In this document: in pieces, positions 1 to 9,572 of the stretch
How positions within the stretch are numbered: the stretch's first letter is position 1
How the letters are laid out: every line of letters begins with the position of its first letter
Source of the DNA: Haladaptatus paucihalophilus DX253
GTDB taxonomy: Archaea; Halobacteriota; Halobacteria; Halobacteriales; Haladaptataceae
Length of the DNA stretch: 64,000 nt
Assembly: GCF_000376445.1 (NCBI RefSeq)
Contig: NZ_AQXI01000001.1
Location: 2,069,690 to 2,133,689, forward strand
Direction of reading: 5' to 3'
Translations under genes and position numbers: made by a program
The notes under the pieces: generated by a model
The model's database searches: none
What the model was told of the DNA's origin: nothing
What the model saw: only the letters and a program-made list of their open reading frames with translations

Positions 1-1722
1 CTCCCACTCTTCGAGTTTGTACTGGAAGCTTCCGTCCCCGACGTTCCGCAGACGGGTGTGACACGGTTCACCCCCGTTGTACGAGAGCGGTTTCATGACC
101 ACGACCCGCGTCTCCGGAACGCCCGTCTCGGCATTCCACCACGTGTCCTCCTCCGGTTGGTTCGTGGTGAACGACTTCGTTGCGAGGGTCGTTCCCGGTG
201 TGAACGGTTCCCCGTCCACCGTCCACGTCGCCGGACCGCTCCCTTGCGTCGACTCGATACCGCCCGTCACGTAAAACGCGTACACTTCACCGGGCGGTAT
301 TGTTCCCTTGGCCTGCGTCGAGTTCGGGACCCGTCGCGCCGACAGCGGCCGTGCCCATCCCATGTTCACCGTCGCGCCGTCATCCCCGCTCGGGAGAACG
401 AGATCGCCTCCCTCGATTTCGAAGGTCGATTCCGAACTGTTACCCGTGTTATCGATGCGAACGACTTTCGCCGACTGCATCGGGACCTCCCCGAGCGGCG
501 GCGGACTCGGCAGTGCGGGTTCCGTAACCGGTGGGTCGGGGTCCCCATCGATGGTCATCCGGTTTTGCACGTACGACGAGTTGGTCGCCGCTCCGGTGCC
601 GCCGAGGACACCGGAAACCGTTCCCCACGTGTCCGGCTCTTCGCCGATGAACACCGCGTACTCCGAATCGTGGTCGTTGCGCACGTGGACGTTCTGGAGT
701 CGGAGGGACTCGAGGTTCACCGGACTCCCGTCGTTCATCTGCCCCTCGTAGGTGTAGATGGCGTCGTGGTTCTTGGTCGAATCGTAGCTGATGCGGACTC
801 TCGATACGATGATATTCTGACACGGGTGCGGTGCCGTGATCGCTCCGCCGCAACTCGACGAGGGGTATCGGTGATAGAAGTCGCTGTTGACGACGACGAG
901 CGTCCCGTTGTAGCTGTCGATTCCCTCCGAGAGGTCGGTCGGAACGGTCGCCTCGCTGTTCACGCCGCGCTGTAGCGACCCGTTCGACCACGCTTGTCGC
1001 GCGTGCTGTGCGTCCTTTATCGAGACGGTGTTGTTCACCTCGGAGTTTCCGCCGAGACGCATGCCGTTTTGCGTGTTGCGGAAAAAGCAGTTGTACACCT
1101 TCACCGCTCCCGCGGGTTTCTTCGCGTATATCGTGTTCTCGGCCCACTGCTCGAACCAACAGCGGTTGAACAGCAGTTTCCCGCTCCCGGACTCGATCAG
1201 CACCGCCCGTCGGTTGCTCGCTTCGTCGGGTTCACACGCCCCTTCGTGGAAGTAACAATCCTGTACGAGTCCGCGGGTTCCGGCGTCCGCCGACAACCGG
1301 AAGTATGTGCGCGCATCGCTCGAATCGTTCGACCCGACGTTCGTGTCGGTGGCGGCGCGAACCTTTCCGCGGGTCACGAGCCGTTTGAGTTCCCAGTTCC
1401 CCGAGTTGGAGTTCATCCGAACGAACGGTGGGACCTCCGTGTTCCGCATGTCGAGTTCGAATCCGTCCAAGACGAACCCCCTCGAAGACACCTCCAACCA
1501 CCGCACGTCGTCGCCGGACCGTCCGGGAACGAGTCGCGCGCCGTTCGGCGCGACGAGTTCGAGATCGTCCATGCCGGAGGGGACGACGAGTTCGTTGAGG
1601 CGGTAGGTTCCCGACGGGAAGATGATGGTCGTATCGCTACCCACGAGGTCGTCGAGAACCGAATCGATCGCCGTGTCCCCGGTATTATCGGCACCCTCCT
1701 CCACGATATCGTAGGTCGGCAT
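1..1722 (-). CDS. Right-handed parallel beta-helix protein, partial
   Basis: The reading frame opens at an ATG (first residues MPTYDIVEEGADN) and stays open for 574 codons to the window edge, so the C-terminus is missing. The N-terminus (phrases such as IIFPSGTYRLNELVVPSG) is that of pectate-lyase-like parallel beta-helix proteins, followed by a run of short strands rich in Asn, Ser and Gly (NRCWFEQWAENTIYAKKP, FFRNTQNGMRLGG). The last 150 or so visible residues look like a separate beta-sandwich region. No signal peptide or Tat motif is visible, so it may be cytoplasmic or exported by an unknown route. Substrate and activity cannot be told. It is divergent from the exported beta-propeller gene, about 220 bp away. 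Confidence 0.75.
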   Translation of the reverse strand, partial: MPTYDIVEEGADNTGDTAIDSVLDDLVGSDTTIIFPSGTYRLNELVVPSGMDDLELVAPNGARLVPGRSGDDVRWLEVSSRGFVLDGFELDMRNTEVPPFVRMNSNSGNWELKRLVTRGKVRAATDTNVGSNDSSDARTYFRLSADAGTRGLVQDCYFHEGACEPDEASNRRAVLIESGSGKLLFNRCWFEQWAENTIYAKKPAGAVKVYNCFFRNTQNGMRLGGNSEVNNTVSIKDAQHARQAWSNGSLQRGVNSEATVPTDLSEGIDSYNGTLVVVNSDFYHRYPSSSCGGAITAPHPCQNIIVSRVRISYDSTKNHDAIYTYEGQMNDGSPVNLESLRLQNVHVRNDHDSEYAVFIGEEPDTWGTVSGVLGGTGAATNSSYVQNRMTIDGDPDPPVTEPALPSPPPLGEVPMQSAKVVRIDNTGNSSESTFEIEGGDLVLPSGDDGATVNMGWARPLSARRVPNSTQAKGTIPPGEVYAFYVTGGIESTQGSGPATWTVDGEPFTPGTTLATKSFTTNQPEEDTWWNAETGVPETRVVVMKPLSYNGGEPCHTRLRNVGDGSFQYKLEEWE

Positions 1723-1945
1723 TCAGCGCCCCTCCTTCGACCGCCGCCCGATGAAATGTTCTCGCGTTGCAACGAGGGTTCGGTCCACGATATCGGATGC
1801 TTGTGTGCTTCCGTTACTGATTTCTCCGTGGCGCATGCTTCGTACAAAAACTGGATTCACTATTGTTATGGATTACCTGAAGATTGAATATTGGATTCAG
1901 GAACGTCATAACAATACTAAAAACGGTTGTTTTTATACTCGAATA

Positions 1946-3604
1946 ATGTCTGGAGAATCACCACCGCGAACGGGCACTGACCGACGAACGTTCCTGAAAA
2001 CCGTCGGTATTACGATAGGTGTCGCAAGCTACGGGAGTACCGTCTCCGTCGCTGGCGATGGCACGGGTGGACGGGAAAACGGCTGGAACGGACCTCGGTC
2101 CGGCCCGGGTAGGGCGGGAGCGACCGGCGATAGCGGTCCCGCCCCGTTTCCCACACTCGACTGGAAGATGGACTTGGACGGCGGTATGTACCACGTCGAA
2201 CCCGTCGTCGCCGATGATGTCGTGTACCTCGCCGCGACGACGAACAACACCCCCGGGGAACGGTCCGGCTATCTCGGCGCGTACGATATCGAAACCGGCG
2301 ACAGACGGTGGAAGCGCACCGATGTCTTCAGTCCGAAGACCCCCGCGACCGACGGCGAACGGCTCTATTTTTCCACACACACCTCGGAGGAAGCCGACGG
2401 GGACGGGTTATATGCGCTGGACGCCGAGTCGGGGGCGACGACGTGGAAGCGGACGGACCACGACGTGTGGTCCCCGCCCGTCGTCGCGGGCGACCGGCTA
2501 TTCACGTCGAACCGCGATGGTACGTACGCCTTCGACCGCGAAAACGGCGAAATCGTGTGGAAGACCAATGGTGTCAGCGGACTCGCGAAGGACGTCGGCG
2601 ATGCCCTGAGTTACGCTGACGAAACGGTCTTCGTGAGCGACGGAAACGCGCTCGACGCGACGGACGGGTCGGTGAAGTGGCGTACGCCCCAGGACGACGC
2701 GACCCTCGGCACGCCCGCGACGAACGGCGAGATGGTGTACTACACTCAAACCGATTACATCGCCGCCGATGACACGACCGTCAAGATAGAAGCTCGGTCG
2801 TCCGACACCGGGGAGGTCGAGTGGACGTACGAATCCAAAGGTGACAACAGGTGGGACGGCCGTCCTGCCATCACCGACAGTCACGTCTTTTTGGTCGATT
2901 TGGACGCCGAATCGACTCTTCGAGCGCTCGATGCGGATTCCGGCGAAACGGCATGGGAGACGGAACTACAGGGACGGTTCCTCAGCAGTCCTGTCGTGGG
3001 TGACGAGACGGTATATTTGGGCTCCCGGTACGCGCCGAAGTTGAACCCGGCGGCCGGTAGCGGACTCGTTCACGCCGTCGATAGCGCGACCGGCGACCTG
3101 CGGTGGTCGTGTCTGCTCGACAACGACGGCTTGGAAACGTCGCCGGAAGACGCTCCGGCCGCAGGGGAACCCGTCGTTACCGATGGCAAACTGTACGCCG
3201 TGACGTATCCAGCCAACGCGACGCTCGATTACAAGTACACCTACTACTCGAACTTCTTCGTCCTCGGGCCGTGCGACCGGCGACCGGACGGCGACGAGCG
3301 ACTTCCGTCCGATGGCCCCGACGGAGGGGACGACTTCCCGCCGCTCGACGTGTGTATCGATGTCGTATCGAATCTCGATTTAGATTCCTTGGATGTCGGG
3401 GATATCGTTCGACTCGCCGCTTCCTGTTCGACCGGGCGAGAACTGGAGTTCGCGTGGGACATCGACGGTGACGGTCAGTACGAGGAGTCCGGTTCGGTAG
3501 TCTCGGCTACCATCCCGACGTGCGGGTCGCTGACGGTGGAACTGAAAGTCACGGATGCGAACGGTGCCACCGACACGGCGACCGTTCGACTCTCTACGAA
3601 CTGA
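1946..3604 (+). CDS. Tat-exported PQQ-type beta-propeller protein with PKD-like end
   Basis: This 552-residue protein starts at ATG 1946, giving a twin-arginine leader (TDRRTFLKTVGITIG) close to the N-terminus; TATA-like sequence lies about 26 nt upstream, consistent with a leaderless transcript. The body carries repeated YALDAESGATTWK and LRALDADSGETAWE type blades, the hallmark of PQQ-like (PF13360) outer-membrane-assembly/quinoprotein propellers; no catalytic PQQ-dehydrogenase residues can be assigned, so it is more likely a binding scaffold. Residues after about 465 form a PKD-like domain (FAWDIDGDGQYEESG, LKVTDANGATDTATV). No lipobox cysteine follows the Tat motif. The stop codon lies inside a 37-bp tandem repeat. 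Confidence 0.8.
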   Translation: MSGESPPRTGTDRRTFLKTVGITIGVASYGSTVSVAGDGTGGRENGWNGPRSGPGRAGATGDSGPAPFPTLDWKMDLDGGMYHVEPVVADDVVYLAATTNNTPGERSGYLGAYDIETGDRRWKRTDVFSPKTPATDGERLYFSTHTSEEADGDGLYALDAESGATTWKRTDHDVWSPPVVAGDRLFTSNRDGTYAFDRENGEIVWKTNGVSGLAKDVGDALSYADETVFVSDGNALDATDGSVKWRTPQDDATLGTPATNGEMVYYTQTDYIAADDTTVKIEARSSDTGEVEWTYESKGDNRWDGRPAITDSHVFLVDLDAESTLRALDADSGETAWETELQGRFLSSPVVGDETVYLGSRYAPKLNPAAGSGLVHAVDSATGDLRWSCLLDNDGLETSPEDAPAAGEPVVTDGKLYAVTYPANATLDYKYTYYSNFFVLGPCDRRPDGDERLPSDGPDGGDDFPPLDVCIDVVSNLDLDSLDVGDIVRLAASCSTGRELEFAWDIDGDGQYEESGSVVSATIPTCGSLTVELKVTDANGATDTATVRLSTN

Positions 3605-3664
3605 GTCTTCGTCACCGACCGTTCGACTCTCTACGAACTGAGTCTTCGTCACCGACCGTTCGAC
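3581..3664. repeat. 37-bp tandem repeat across a stop codon
   Basis: Two perfect consecutive 37-bp copies (3581-3617 and 3618-3654) are followed by 10 bp of a third. The first copy holds the last codons and the TGA of the beta-propeller gene, so the second is a non-coding duplicate of the gene's end. Confidence 0.95.
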
Positions 3665-3766
3665 CTGCCGAGGTTGGCGTCGGGGTCTCCGAACCGCCCC
3701 GATACTGTCAGCGGAATAACTGGCAGAAATTCTTGACATGCAAGCAGTTATCTGGCCGCCGTTGCA

Positions 3767-4990
3767 ATGCCACCCCATGAATTACCGACCACGGACGGTG
3801 GTTCGGTGCGCGTAGTCGCCAAGTTCGGAGGCACCAGCCTCGGGAGCGGTGACCGCATCAACCGTGCCGCAGATTCAGTAGCAGCAGCCGTCGAAGCAGG
3901 ACACGAAATCGCCGTCGTCGCCAGCGCGATGGGCAACACGACCGACGAACTCCTCGACGAAATCCACTTCGACGCGGACGAACCCGACCGCGCCGAAATC
4001 GTCAGCATGGGCGAGCGCACGAGCGTCCGCATGCTCAAGGCCGCCCTGTCCGCGCGCGGCGTGGACGCGATGTTTCTCGAACCCGGCAGCGAGCAGTGGC
4101 CCGTCATCACCGACAAGCGCGGGGAAGTCAACGTCGAGGCGACGAAGGAACGCGCCGCCGAACTCGCGTCGGAGTTGGACGGCATCGTTCCCGTCATCAC
4201 CGGATTCCTCGCCGAGAATGAGGAGGGCGGCGTGACGACGCTCGGCCGCGGCGGCAGCGACACGACGGCCGTGATGCTCGGCACCTACATGGACGCCGAC
4301 GAAGTGGTCATCGTCACCGACGTGGAGGGCGTCATGACCGGCGACCCGAGCGTCGTGGAAGGCGCGCGGAACGTCGGCGAAATCACGGTGGACGAACTCC
4401 GAAACCTCTCGTTCCGCGGAGCGGAGGTCGTCGCGCCGTCGGCGCTCTCGTACAAGGACGACAACCTACACGTTCGCGTCGTCCACTACCAGCACGGCGA
4501 CCTGCTGGCCGGCGGGACGAACGTCACGGGACAGTTCGAGAACCTCATCGACATGCGCGAGTCGCCGCTTTCCTGCATGACCTTGGCGGGACGTGCGATT
4601 CGAAACCGCCCCGGCATCCTCGCCGACCTCTCCACCGCGCTCGGAACGGGCAACATCAACATCGACGCGGTGGCGAGCGGCATGGACAGCATCACGTTCT
4701 ACGTGGACACGGAGGAGGCCGAACGCGCCGAGAACATCCTTCATCAGGAAGTCATCGACGAGGAATCGCTCTCCAGCGTGACGGTGGACGACCCCATCGC
4801 CGTGATTCGGGTGACGGGCGGCGAACTCCCGAACGAACCGGGAATCATCCACGAACTCGTGGACCCCATCGCGGAAGCGCACATCAACATCCACGACCTC
4901 ATCACCAGCGCGACCAGCGTCGCCCTGTTCGTGGACTGGGACGACAGGGAACAGACCCTCGAAATCCTTCAGAACCACTTCCAGCAGTAG
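3767..4990 (+). CDS. lysC: Aspartate kinase
   Basis: A 407-residue enzyme that phosphorylates aspartate, the first step to lysine, threonine and methionine. KFGGTS at residues 19-24 is the family nucleotide-binding signature; the glycine-rich [11 protein letters not shown] block is also present. Two ACT domains follow from about residue 270 ([19 protein letters not shown] and [19 protein letters not shown]), indicating feedback control by an amino acid. The start used adds about a dozen residues before the conserved RVVAKFGG strand; GTG at 3806, closer to that strand, cannot be excluded. Single gene flanked by unrelated genes. Confidence 0.93.
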   Translation: MPPHELPTTDGGSVRVVAKFGGTSLGSGDRINRAADSVAAAVEAGHEIAVVASAMGNTTDELLDEIHFDADEPDRAEIVSMGERTSVRMLKAALSARGVDAMFLEPGSEQWPVITDKRGEVNVEATKERAAELASELDGIVPVITGFLAENEEGGVTTLGRGGSDTTAVMLGTYMDADEVVIVTDVEGVMTGDPSVVEGARNVGEITVDELRNLSFRGAEVVAPSALSYKDDNLHVRVVHYQHGDLLAGGTNVTGQFENLIDMRESPLSCMTLAGRAIRNRPGILADLSTALGTGNINIDAVASGMDSITFYVDTEEAERAENILHQEVIDEESLSSVTVDDPIAVIRVTGGELPNEPGIIHELVDPIAEAHINIHDLITSATSVALFVDWDDREQTLEILQNHFQQ

Positions 4991-5216
4991 GGACGATCAC
5001 CATCGGACGGTCGGTGTTGTGTTTCCGTCCGTGACGTTCGTTCACCGCTCGCGTCGTTTTTCCGCCGATTCGATACTCACATGTCGCATGGAAACGTACA
5101 GCATGGGTCCGGACCGGACCGACTTGCTTCTACCCCACTCGCTCCCACCCGACCTCTCCCCCGTTCCCGCGCACCTCTCGACACAAACTTTACGCGGGAG
5201 TCCGAACCGGCCGAAC

Positions 5217-6557
5217 ATGAACCGCGAGCGCTCACGAAACCTGTACGACCGCGCGCTGTCAGTGACGCCGGGCGGCGTCAACTCGCCCGTTCGGGCCGTC
5301 CGACCGTATCCCTTCTTCGTCGAACGCGGCGACGGTGCACACGTCATCGACGCGGACGGGAACAAGTACATCGACTACGTGATGGGCTACGGGCCGCTCC
5401 TGTTGGGCCACGACCTGCCACAACCGGTGCAGTCGGCCGTCCAATCTCAACTCGCCGACGGGCCGATGTACGGCGCGCCGACGGAAGTCGAGGTGGAACT
5501 CGCCGAATTCGTCACCCGCCACGTCCCGAGCGTCGAGATGATTCGGTTCGTCAACAGCGGGACGGAGGCGACCTCTTCCGCCGTGCGCCTCGCCCGCGGC
5601 TACACCGGGCGCGACAAAATCGTCGTCATGCAGGGCAGCTATCACGGCGCACAGGAATCGACGCTCGTGCAGGGCACCGCCGGGATGGCTTCGGAGCCGA
5701 GCTCGAACGGAATTCCGCCCGCGTTCGCCGAGGAGACCATCACGCTCCCGTTCAACGACGCCGACGCGGCCCGCGAACTCTTCGAGGAGCGCGGCGACGA
5801 AATCGCCTGCGTCCTCACCGAGCCGATTCTGGGCAACTGCGCCAGCGTGCCGCCGGTCGATGGGTATCTGGAGACCCTCCGCGAGCTGACGGAGGACCAC
5901 GGCTCCCTGCTCATCTTCGACGAGGTGATGACCGGGTTCCGCATCGGCGGGTTGCAGTGTGCACAGGGCAAGTTCGGCATCACGCCCGACCTGACGACGC
6001 TCGCCAAGGTCATCGGCGGCGGGTTCCCGGTCGGTGCCATCGGCGGCCGCGCGGATATCATCGAGCAGTTCGCGCCGACCGGCGACGTGTTTCAGGCGGG
6101 CACCTACTCCGGCCATCCGCTCTCGCTGACCGCCGGACTGGAAACGCTCCGCTACGCCGCGAAAAACGACGTGTACGACCACGTTCGGTCGCTCGGCGAC
6201 CAACTCCGCGCGGGGCTGACCGACATCCTCGAAGACCGCGCGCCGGAGTACACCGTCGTCGGCACGGACAGCATGTTCAAAGTCATCTTCACGCGCGACG
6301 GCCCCCGCGACTTGGAGGGCCAGTGTGCGGCCGGATGCAGTCAGGACCCCGACTGTCCTCGCTTCGAGTACTGTCCGAAGGACAAGGGCGACGTGAACCG
6401 CGCCGAAACCGAACGCTGGGAGCGACTGTTCTGGCCCGCGATGCTCGACCAAGGGGTCTTCCTCACGGCCAATCAGTTCGAATCGCAGTTCATCAGCTAC
6501 GCTCACACCGAGGAGGACATCGAGCAGACGCTGGAGGCGTACAAGGACGCGCTGTAA
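5217..6557 (+). CDS. hemL: Glutamate-1-semialdehyde 2,1-aminomutase
   Basis: A PLP enzyme of 446 residues that converts glutamate-1-semialdehyde to 5-aminolevulinate, the entry to tetrapyrroles. The PLP lysine is K264 in [18 protein letters not shown] and [11 protein letters not shown] are typical. ATG 5217 was chosen because CTTTAC lies about 27 nt upstream, giving a [15 protein letters not shown], and [14 protein letters not shown] matches the family N-terminus; the frame stays open upstream but reads as low-complexity sequence. Unusual: a cysteine cluster C370-x3-C374-x5-C380-x5-C386 inserted near the C-terminus. hemC and hemD lie 3 kb downstream in the same orientation. Confidence 0.95.
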   Translation: MNRERSRNLYDRALSVTPGGVNSPVRAVRPYPFFVERGDGAHVIDADGNKYIDYVMGYGPLLLGHDLPQPVQSAVQSQLADGPMYGAPTEVEVELAEFVTRHVPSVEMIRFVNSGTEATSSAVRLARGYTGRDKIVVMQGSYHGAQESTLVQGTAGMASEPSSNGIPPAFAEETITLPFNDADAARELFEERGDEIACVLTEPILGNCASVPPVDGYLETLRELTEDHGSLLIFDEVMTGFRIGGLQCAQGKFGITPDLTTLAKVIGGGFPVGAIGGRADIIEQFAPTGDVFQAGTYSGHPLSLTAGLETLRYAAKNDVYDHVRSLGDQLRAGLTDILEDRAPEYTVVGTDSMFKVIFTRDGPRDLEGQCAAGCSQDPDCPRFEYCPKDKGDVNRAETERWERLFWPAMLDQGVFLTANQFESQFISYAHTEEDIEQTLEAYKDAL

Positions 6558-6720
6558 CGGCCGCCGAACCGGACGAGACCCCCTCTACTCGACGGACTCG
6601 CTGCCTGACGAGACTCCCGACCTAACAGACAACCCTCGACGACTCCGACGATTCTTTCTCCGGACGGGGACGTTTGAGAGACGACATTCGTTTTATCCCT
6701 CCGTCCCAAGTGACGAACAG

Positions 6721-7179
6721 ATGCAACGCCCAAAACTCTCCGGCGACCGGGTACAGTCGCGCTGGTGGTACTGGATTGCGGCGGTGCCGGTGGTGTTCGT
6801 CTTCTGGGTCGTGACGGTCGCGTGGGTCGCGTTCGCCATCTCGCTGGAACCGAACATCCTCCCCTCGACGTACGACTCGCCCATCGTCCACGCCGCTCTC
6901 GTCTCGTTGGTCGCGGTCGGCATCCCCTTCGCCGTCCTCATCGCCGTGTTTCCGTTCGCGGTGTTTCAAGACACGCAGGCGATACACCGCGCCGAACAGG
7001 GCTGGAAACCGCCGAGCGGAAACTACGCGCTCACCGGCCTCCTCGGACTGGCCGCCGCGGTCGTCGTCTGGCTGTTGACGAGCGATATCTCGTCCGCGGT
7101 CATCGCCGGATTCGTCCTGAGCGTCCCCTTCGCGCTGTACTACCTCCGCGAACGCCACGACAACCTCGGCGTTCCGTGA
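6721..7179 (+). CDS. Conserved small membrane protein
   Basis: A 152-residue protein with four predicted membrane segments: around residues 18-42 (WIAAVPVVFVFWVVTVAWV), 58-85 (VHAALVSLVAVGIPFAVLIA), 103-120 and 122-140. The N-terminus (MQRPKLSGDRVQSRWWYW) and C-terminal tail (YYLRERHDNLGVP) are charged and probably cytoplasmic. I do not recognise a named family; its organisation resembles uncharacterised haloarchaeal membrane proteins. It converges on the Nudix gene with only 13 bp between the stops. Confidence 0.7.
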   Translation: MQRPKLSGDRVQSRWWYWIAAVPVVFVFWVVTVAWVAFAISLEPNILPSTYDSPIVHAALVSLVAVGIPFAVLIAVFPFAVFQDTQAIHRAEQGWKPPSGNYALTGLLGLAAAVVVWLLTSDISSAVIAGFVLSVPFALYYLRERHDNLGVP

Positions 7180-7192
7180 CCGGGAACGGCGC

Positions 7193-7732
7193 TCAGATAT
7201 CGCCCGTCTCGAGCGGGTCCGCGGCACGCGCGGCGGCGAGCTCCGCCAACACTTCTTCCGTCGTCATCTCCGTGTCCGCGTAAGGGTCGGTCACTGCCGC
7301 GAACGGCTCCGCGTCGTCGAGAGTTGCGGCGCGCTCGACGGCGCGCGCCATTCGTCCGCCGAAGATGGCTTTCAGCCGCTCCGCCGCCGTTTCGGGCGAA
7401 ACCCACTCGTAGCCGTCGTGCTCATCGTTCAGGACTATCTCCGTCTCGTCCGTTTCGCATCGGTAGACGAGCGTCACGACCGGATTTCCGGTTTCGGCGT
7501 CCACCCATCCGCCGTACGCCGCATCGACTGGTGGTCCGATTCTGGCGTCCACGTCGAGTTCCTCCCGTAGTTCGCGCCGAAGTCCGCCGACGAGCGTTTC
7601 GCCGTACTCGAATCGGCCTCCCGGGGGTTCCCAGTGGTCCGCTACTTTCGTCACCAGCACGTTCCCGTTCGGGCCGAAGAGGACGGCTTTCTGCGTGATT
7701 TGACCGACGTACTGTTCGCGTTCGTTCGTCAT
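7193..7732 (-). CDS. Nudix hydrolase
   Basis: A 179-residue protein with a Nudix box at about residues 38-60 (GGRFEYGETLVGGLRRELRE then ELDV). It matches the consensus Gx5Ex7REUxEExGU except that the final glycine is aspartate. The family hydrolyses nucleoside diphosphates linked to another moiety using a divalent metal bound by the REUxEE glutamates. The strand before the box (KAVLFGPNGNVLVTKV) is the typical first beta-strand, and DHWEPPGG is normal. The C-terminal 60 residues, with AAERLKAIFGGRMARA, are probably a helical lid. Substrate not predictable. It is followed upstream by a long AT-richer gap. Confidence 0.85.
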   Translation of the reverse strand: MTNEREQYVGQITQKAVLFGPNGNVLVTKVADHWEPPGGRFEYGETLVGGLRRELREELDVDARIGPPVDAAYGGWVDAETGNPVVTLVYRCETDETEIVLNDEHDGYEWVSPETAAERLKAIFGGRMARAVERAATLDDAEPFAAVTDPYADTEMTTEEVLAELAAARAADPLETGDI

Positions 7733-8219
7733 ACGATACGTCAGTTACAAACAACTATCACTCTGCTGTTCGACGAATCGTTGCCTCAACCGCGGTTATC
7801 GCCAGCGAAACGGGAAAGAGGGTGGTACGGAGACAGTTGGTTGGGACCCTGTCGAACTCCGTACCGAGTATCGTTTCGAACTACCTCGGTATAACCTTAC
7901 TGTGATTATTCGGGTGAATGATGGAATGAATTACCATTTCAAAATACCGTTTTCGTCGAATGAAGTCCTTCCAGTGTGCCGGTTTTTCGCCTCACAGCTC
8001 CGACCTGACGCTTCTTTCTCGAAGTGAAGAATCTCCATACGGTAAGGGACCGAATTATATGTTATTTTACTAGTGACATTCATACGCACGAAGGGTCTAA
8101 ACGAATAGGTGAAACAAACCTGTCAAACGAATCAAATGGACAGGAAAGGAACTGACTTATGAGCGGCGTCAAAACATCGCAGACGGCACCGGCGGCGACC
8201 GGTAGCATGGTTGGGACCC
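7733..8219. other. Gap without a supported gene; stem-loop and short leader frame
   Basis: About 490 bp, more AT-rich than its surroundings. An inverted repeat GGTACGGAG/CTCCGTACC (7824-7832 and 7857-7865) with an inner ACAG/CTGT pair can form a stem-loop. A 12-bp direct repeat TGGTTGGGACCC occurs at about 7838 and again at 8208, just before the regulator start. A 25-codon frame from ATG 8160 to TAA 8237 overlaps the regulator start; whether it is translated is unknown. Confidence 0.5.
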
Positions 8220-9056
8220 ATGAAGGACGTATCTAATCACCAGCAGGCAGTCGAATTGCTCCAGCAACTCGGATTGAAAGAGTACGAGGCGAAATGTTTG
8301 GTCGCGTTGACACGCATTCCGCAGGGAACGGCGAAGGAGATAAGCGAAATTTCGGAGGTTCCTCGGACGCGCGTCTACGACGCGATTCGTGCGCTCGAAA
8401 CCCAAGGACTCGTCGAGGTTCAACACTCGAATCCACAGCAGTTTCGATCTGTTTCGGTAGAGGAGGCGGCCGAGACGCTCCGCCAAGAGTACGAATCGCG
8501 GACCGAAACCCTCGTCGAGACGATGAGCGATATCGAGCCAGTGGAACCGGGCGCCGAGGAGGACGCGACGCACGAAGTCTGGGCTCTGGCCGGGACCGAG
8601 CCGATTCGAACGCGGACGCAGGAACTCATCGAGGAGGCCACGGACGAGATTCTCCTCATCGTCGGTCACGAAAAGTCCATCACCGACGACCTCATCGAAC
8701 GATTACGGGTGGCTCACACGTCCGGAATCGACGTTCTCATCGGCACATCGAACGAGACGTTACGCGAGTTCATCCAGGAGCAACTCCCCGACGCAACCGT
8801 CTTCGTCTCCGGATTGGAGTGGCTGGACACGTCGCCGGTCGACCCCGACGACGATGCGGTAATCAGTCGGCTCCTGCTCGTCGACGGACGCACGATTCTG
8901 ATCAGTTCCGAACGGGGAATCACGATCGACGAAACCGATAGCGAAAAAGCGGTCTTCGGGCGCGGGTTCGACAACGGTATCGTGATCATCGCCCGCCGAT
9001 TGATGGCGACGGGATTAGGGACAGCCGGTAGTCTACCGATGGCCGACGAACGGTGA
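8220..9056 (+). CDS. TrmB-family transcriptional regulator
   Basis: A 278-residue protein whose N-terminal ~70 residues form a TrmB-type winged helix (LLQQLGLKEYEAKCLVALTR, then TAKEISEISEVPRTRVYDAI). The second part after about residue 110 (EPIRTRTQELIEEATDEILL, LLVDGRTILISSERG) is like the C-terminal phospholipase-D-like or sensor region seen in haloarchaeal TrmB relatives. TrmB proteins usually bind sugars or other small ligands and act as DNA-binding repressors or activators. ATG 8220 is used; an in-frame TTG lies three codons earlier. No sugar genes are adjacent, so the regulon is unknown. Confidence 0.85.
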   Translation: MKDVSNHQQAVELLQQLGLKEYEAKCLVALTRIPQGTAKEISEISEVPRTRVYDAIRALETQGLVEVQHSNPQQFRSVSVEEAAETLRQEYESRTETLVETMSDIEPVEPGAEEDATHEVWALAGTEPIRTRTQELIEEATDEILLIVGHEKSITDDLIERLRVAHTSGIDVLIGTSNETLREFIQEQLPDATVFVSGLEWLDTSPVDPDDDAVISRLLLVDGRTILISSERGITIDETDSEKAVFGRGFDNGIVIIARRLMATGLGTAGSLPMADER

Positions 9057-9106
9057 CGGCGCTCGGGGGGATAGTTCCGCTACCGCCGTCGATATTCTTC
9101 GATATT

Positions 9107-9427
9107 TCATTCGTCCCCCGGCGACCCGTCCCATCGGGCGGTCACTTCCCCGTTACTCCGGACAGTGACCCGACAGTCGTCGTACGTGAACGAAACCCTA
9201 TTGAGGGTGTCGAACCGGCTCGCTATCTCCGGGTCGATGATTTGGTCTATTGCTTCCGGGTCTATGTGCTCGTACAGCGGGGCGAGTTCGTTTGCATCGC
9301 TGTTCTTTACGTCGCTGATTACCTCGGCGACGGCGATGCTCGGTGCCACGGAGGTCCAATCGTACCGTCTCACCTCGACGATTTCTTCGGTATCATCGGT
9401 ATCGGCCGATGATTCCTCTCCACTCAT
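9107..9427 (-). CDS. HalOD1 output-domain protein
   Basis: A 106-residue acidic protein consisting of an N-terminal Glu/Asp/Ser tail and a HalOD1 domain (PSIAVAEVISDVKNSDANEL, LYEHIDPEAIDQIIDP, VSFTYDDCRVTV). This domain is found alone or at the end of haloarchaeal signalling proteins and is thought to be an output module; the biochemical role is not established. It converges on the TrmB-type regulator gene, with 50 bp between the two stops; no shared operon is implied. Confidence 0.85.
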   Translation of the reverse strand: MSGEESSADTDDTEEIVEVRRYDWTSVAPSIAVAEVISDVKNSDANELAPLYEHIDPEAIDQIIDPEIASRFDTLNRVSFTYDDCRVTVRSNGEVTARWDGSPGDE

Positions 9428-9572
9428 TACTATGTGCCACTACACGGTTCCTTGTTATAAACATAGTGTGATGATGTGAGTAAACGATGCTTCGTTTCCG
9501 AGCGCGACCACTCTCTAATCCGCCTGAACGGGTTGCGAAGGTGGTTTCAATGTCGGGTTCTCAGTGTCGAAT

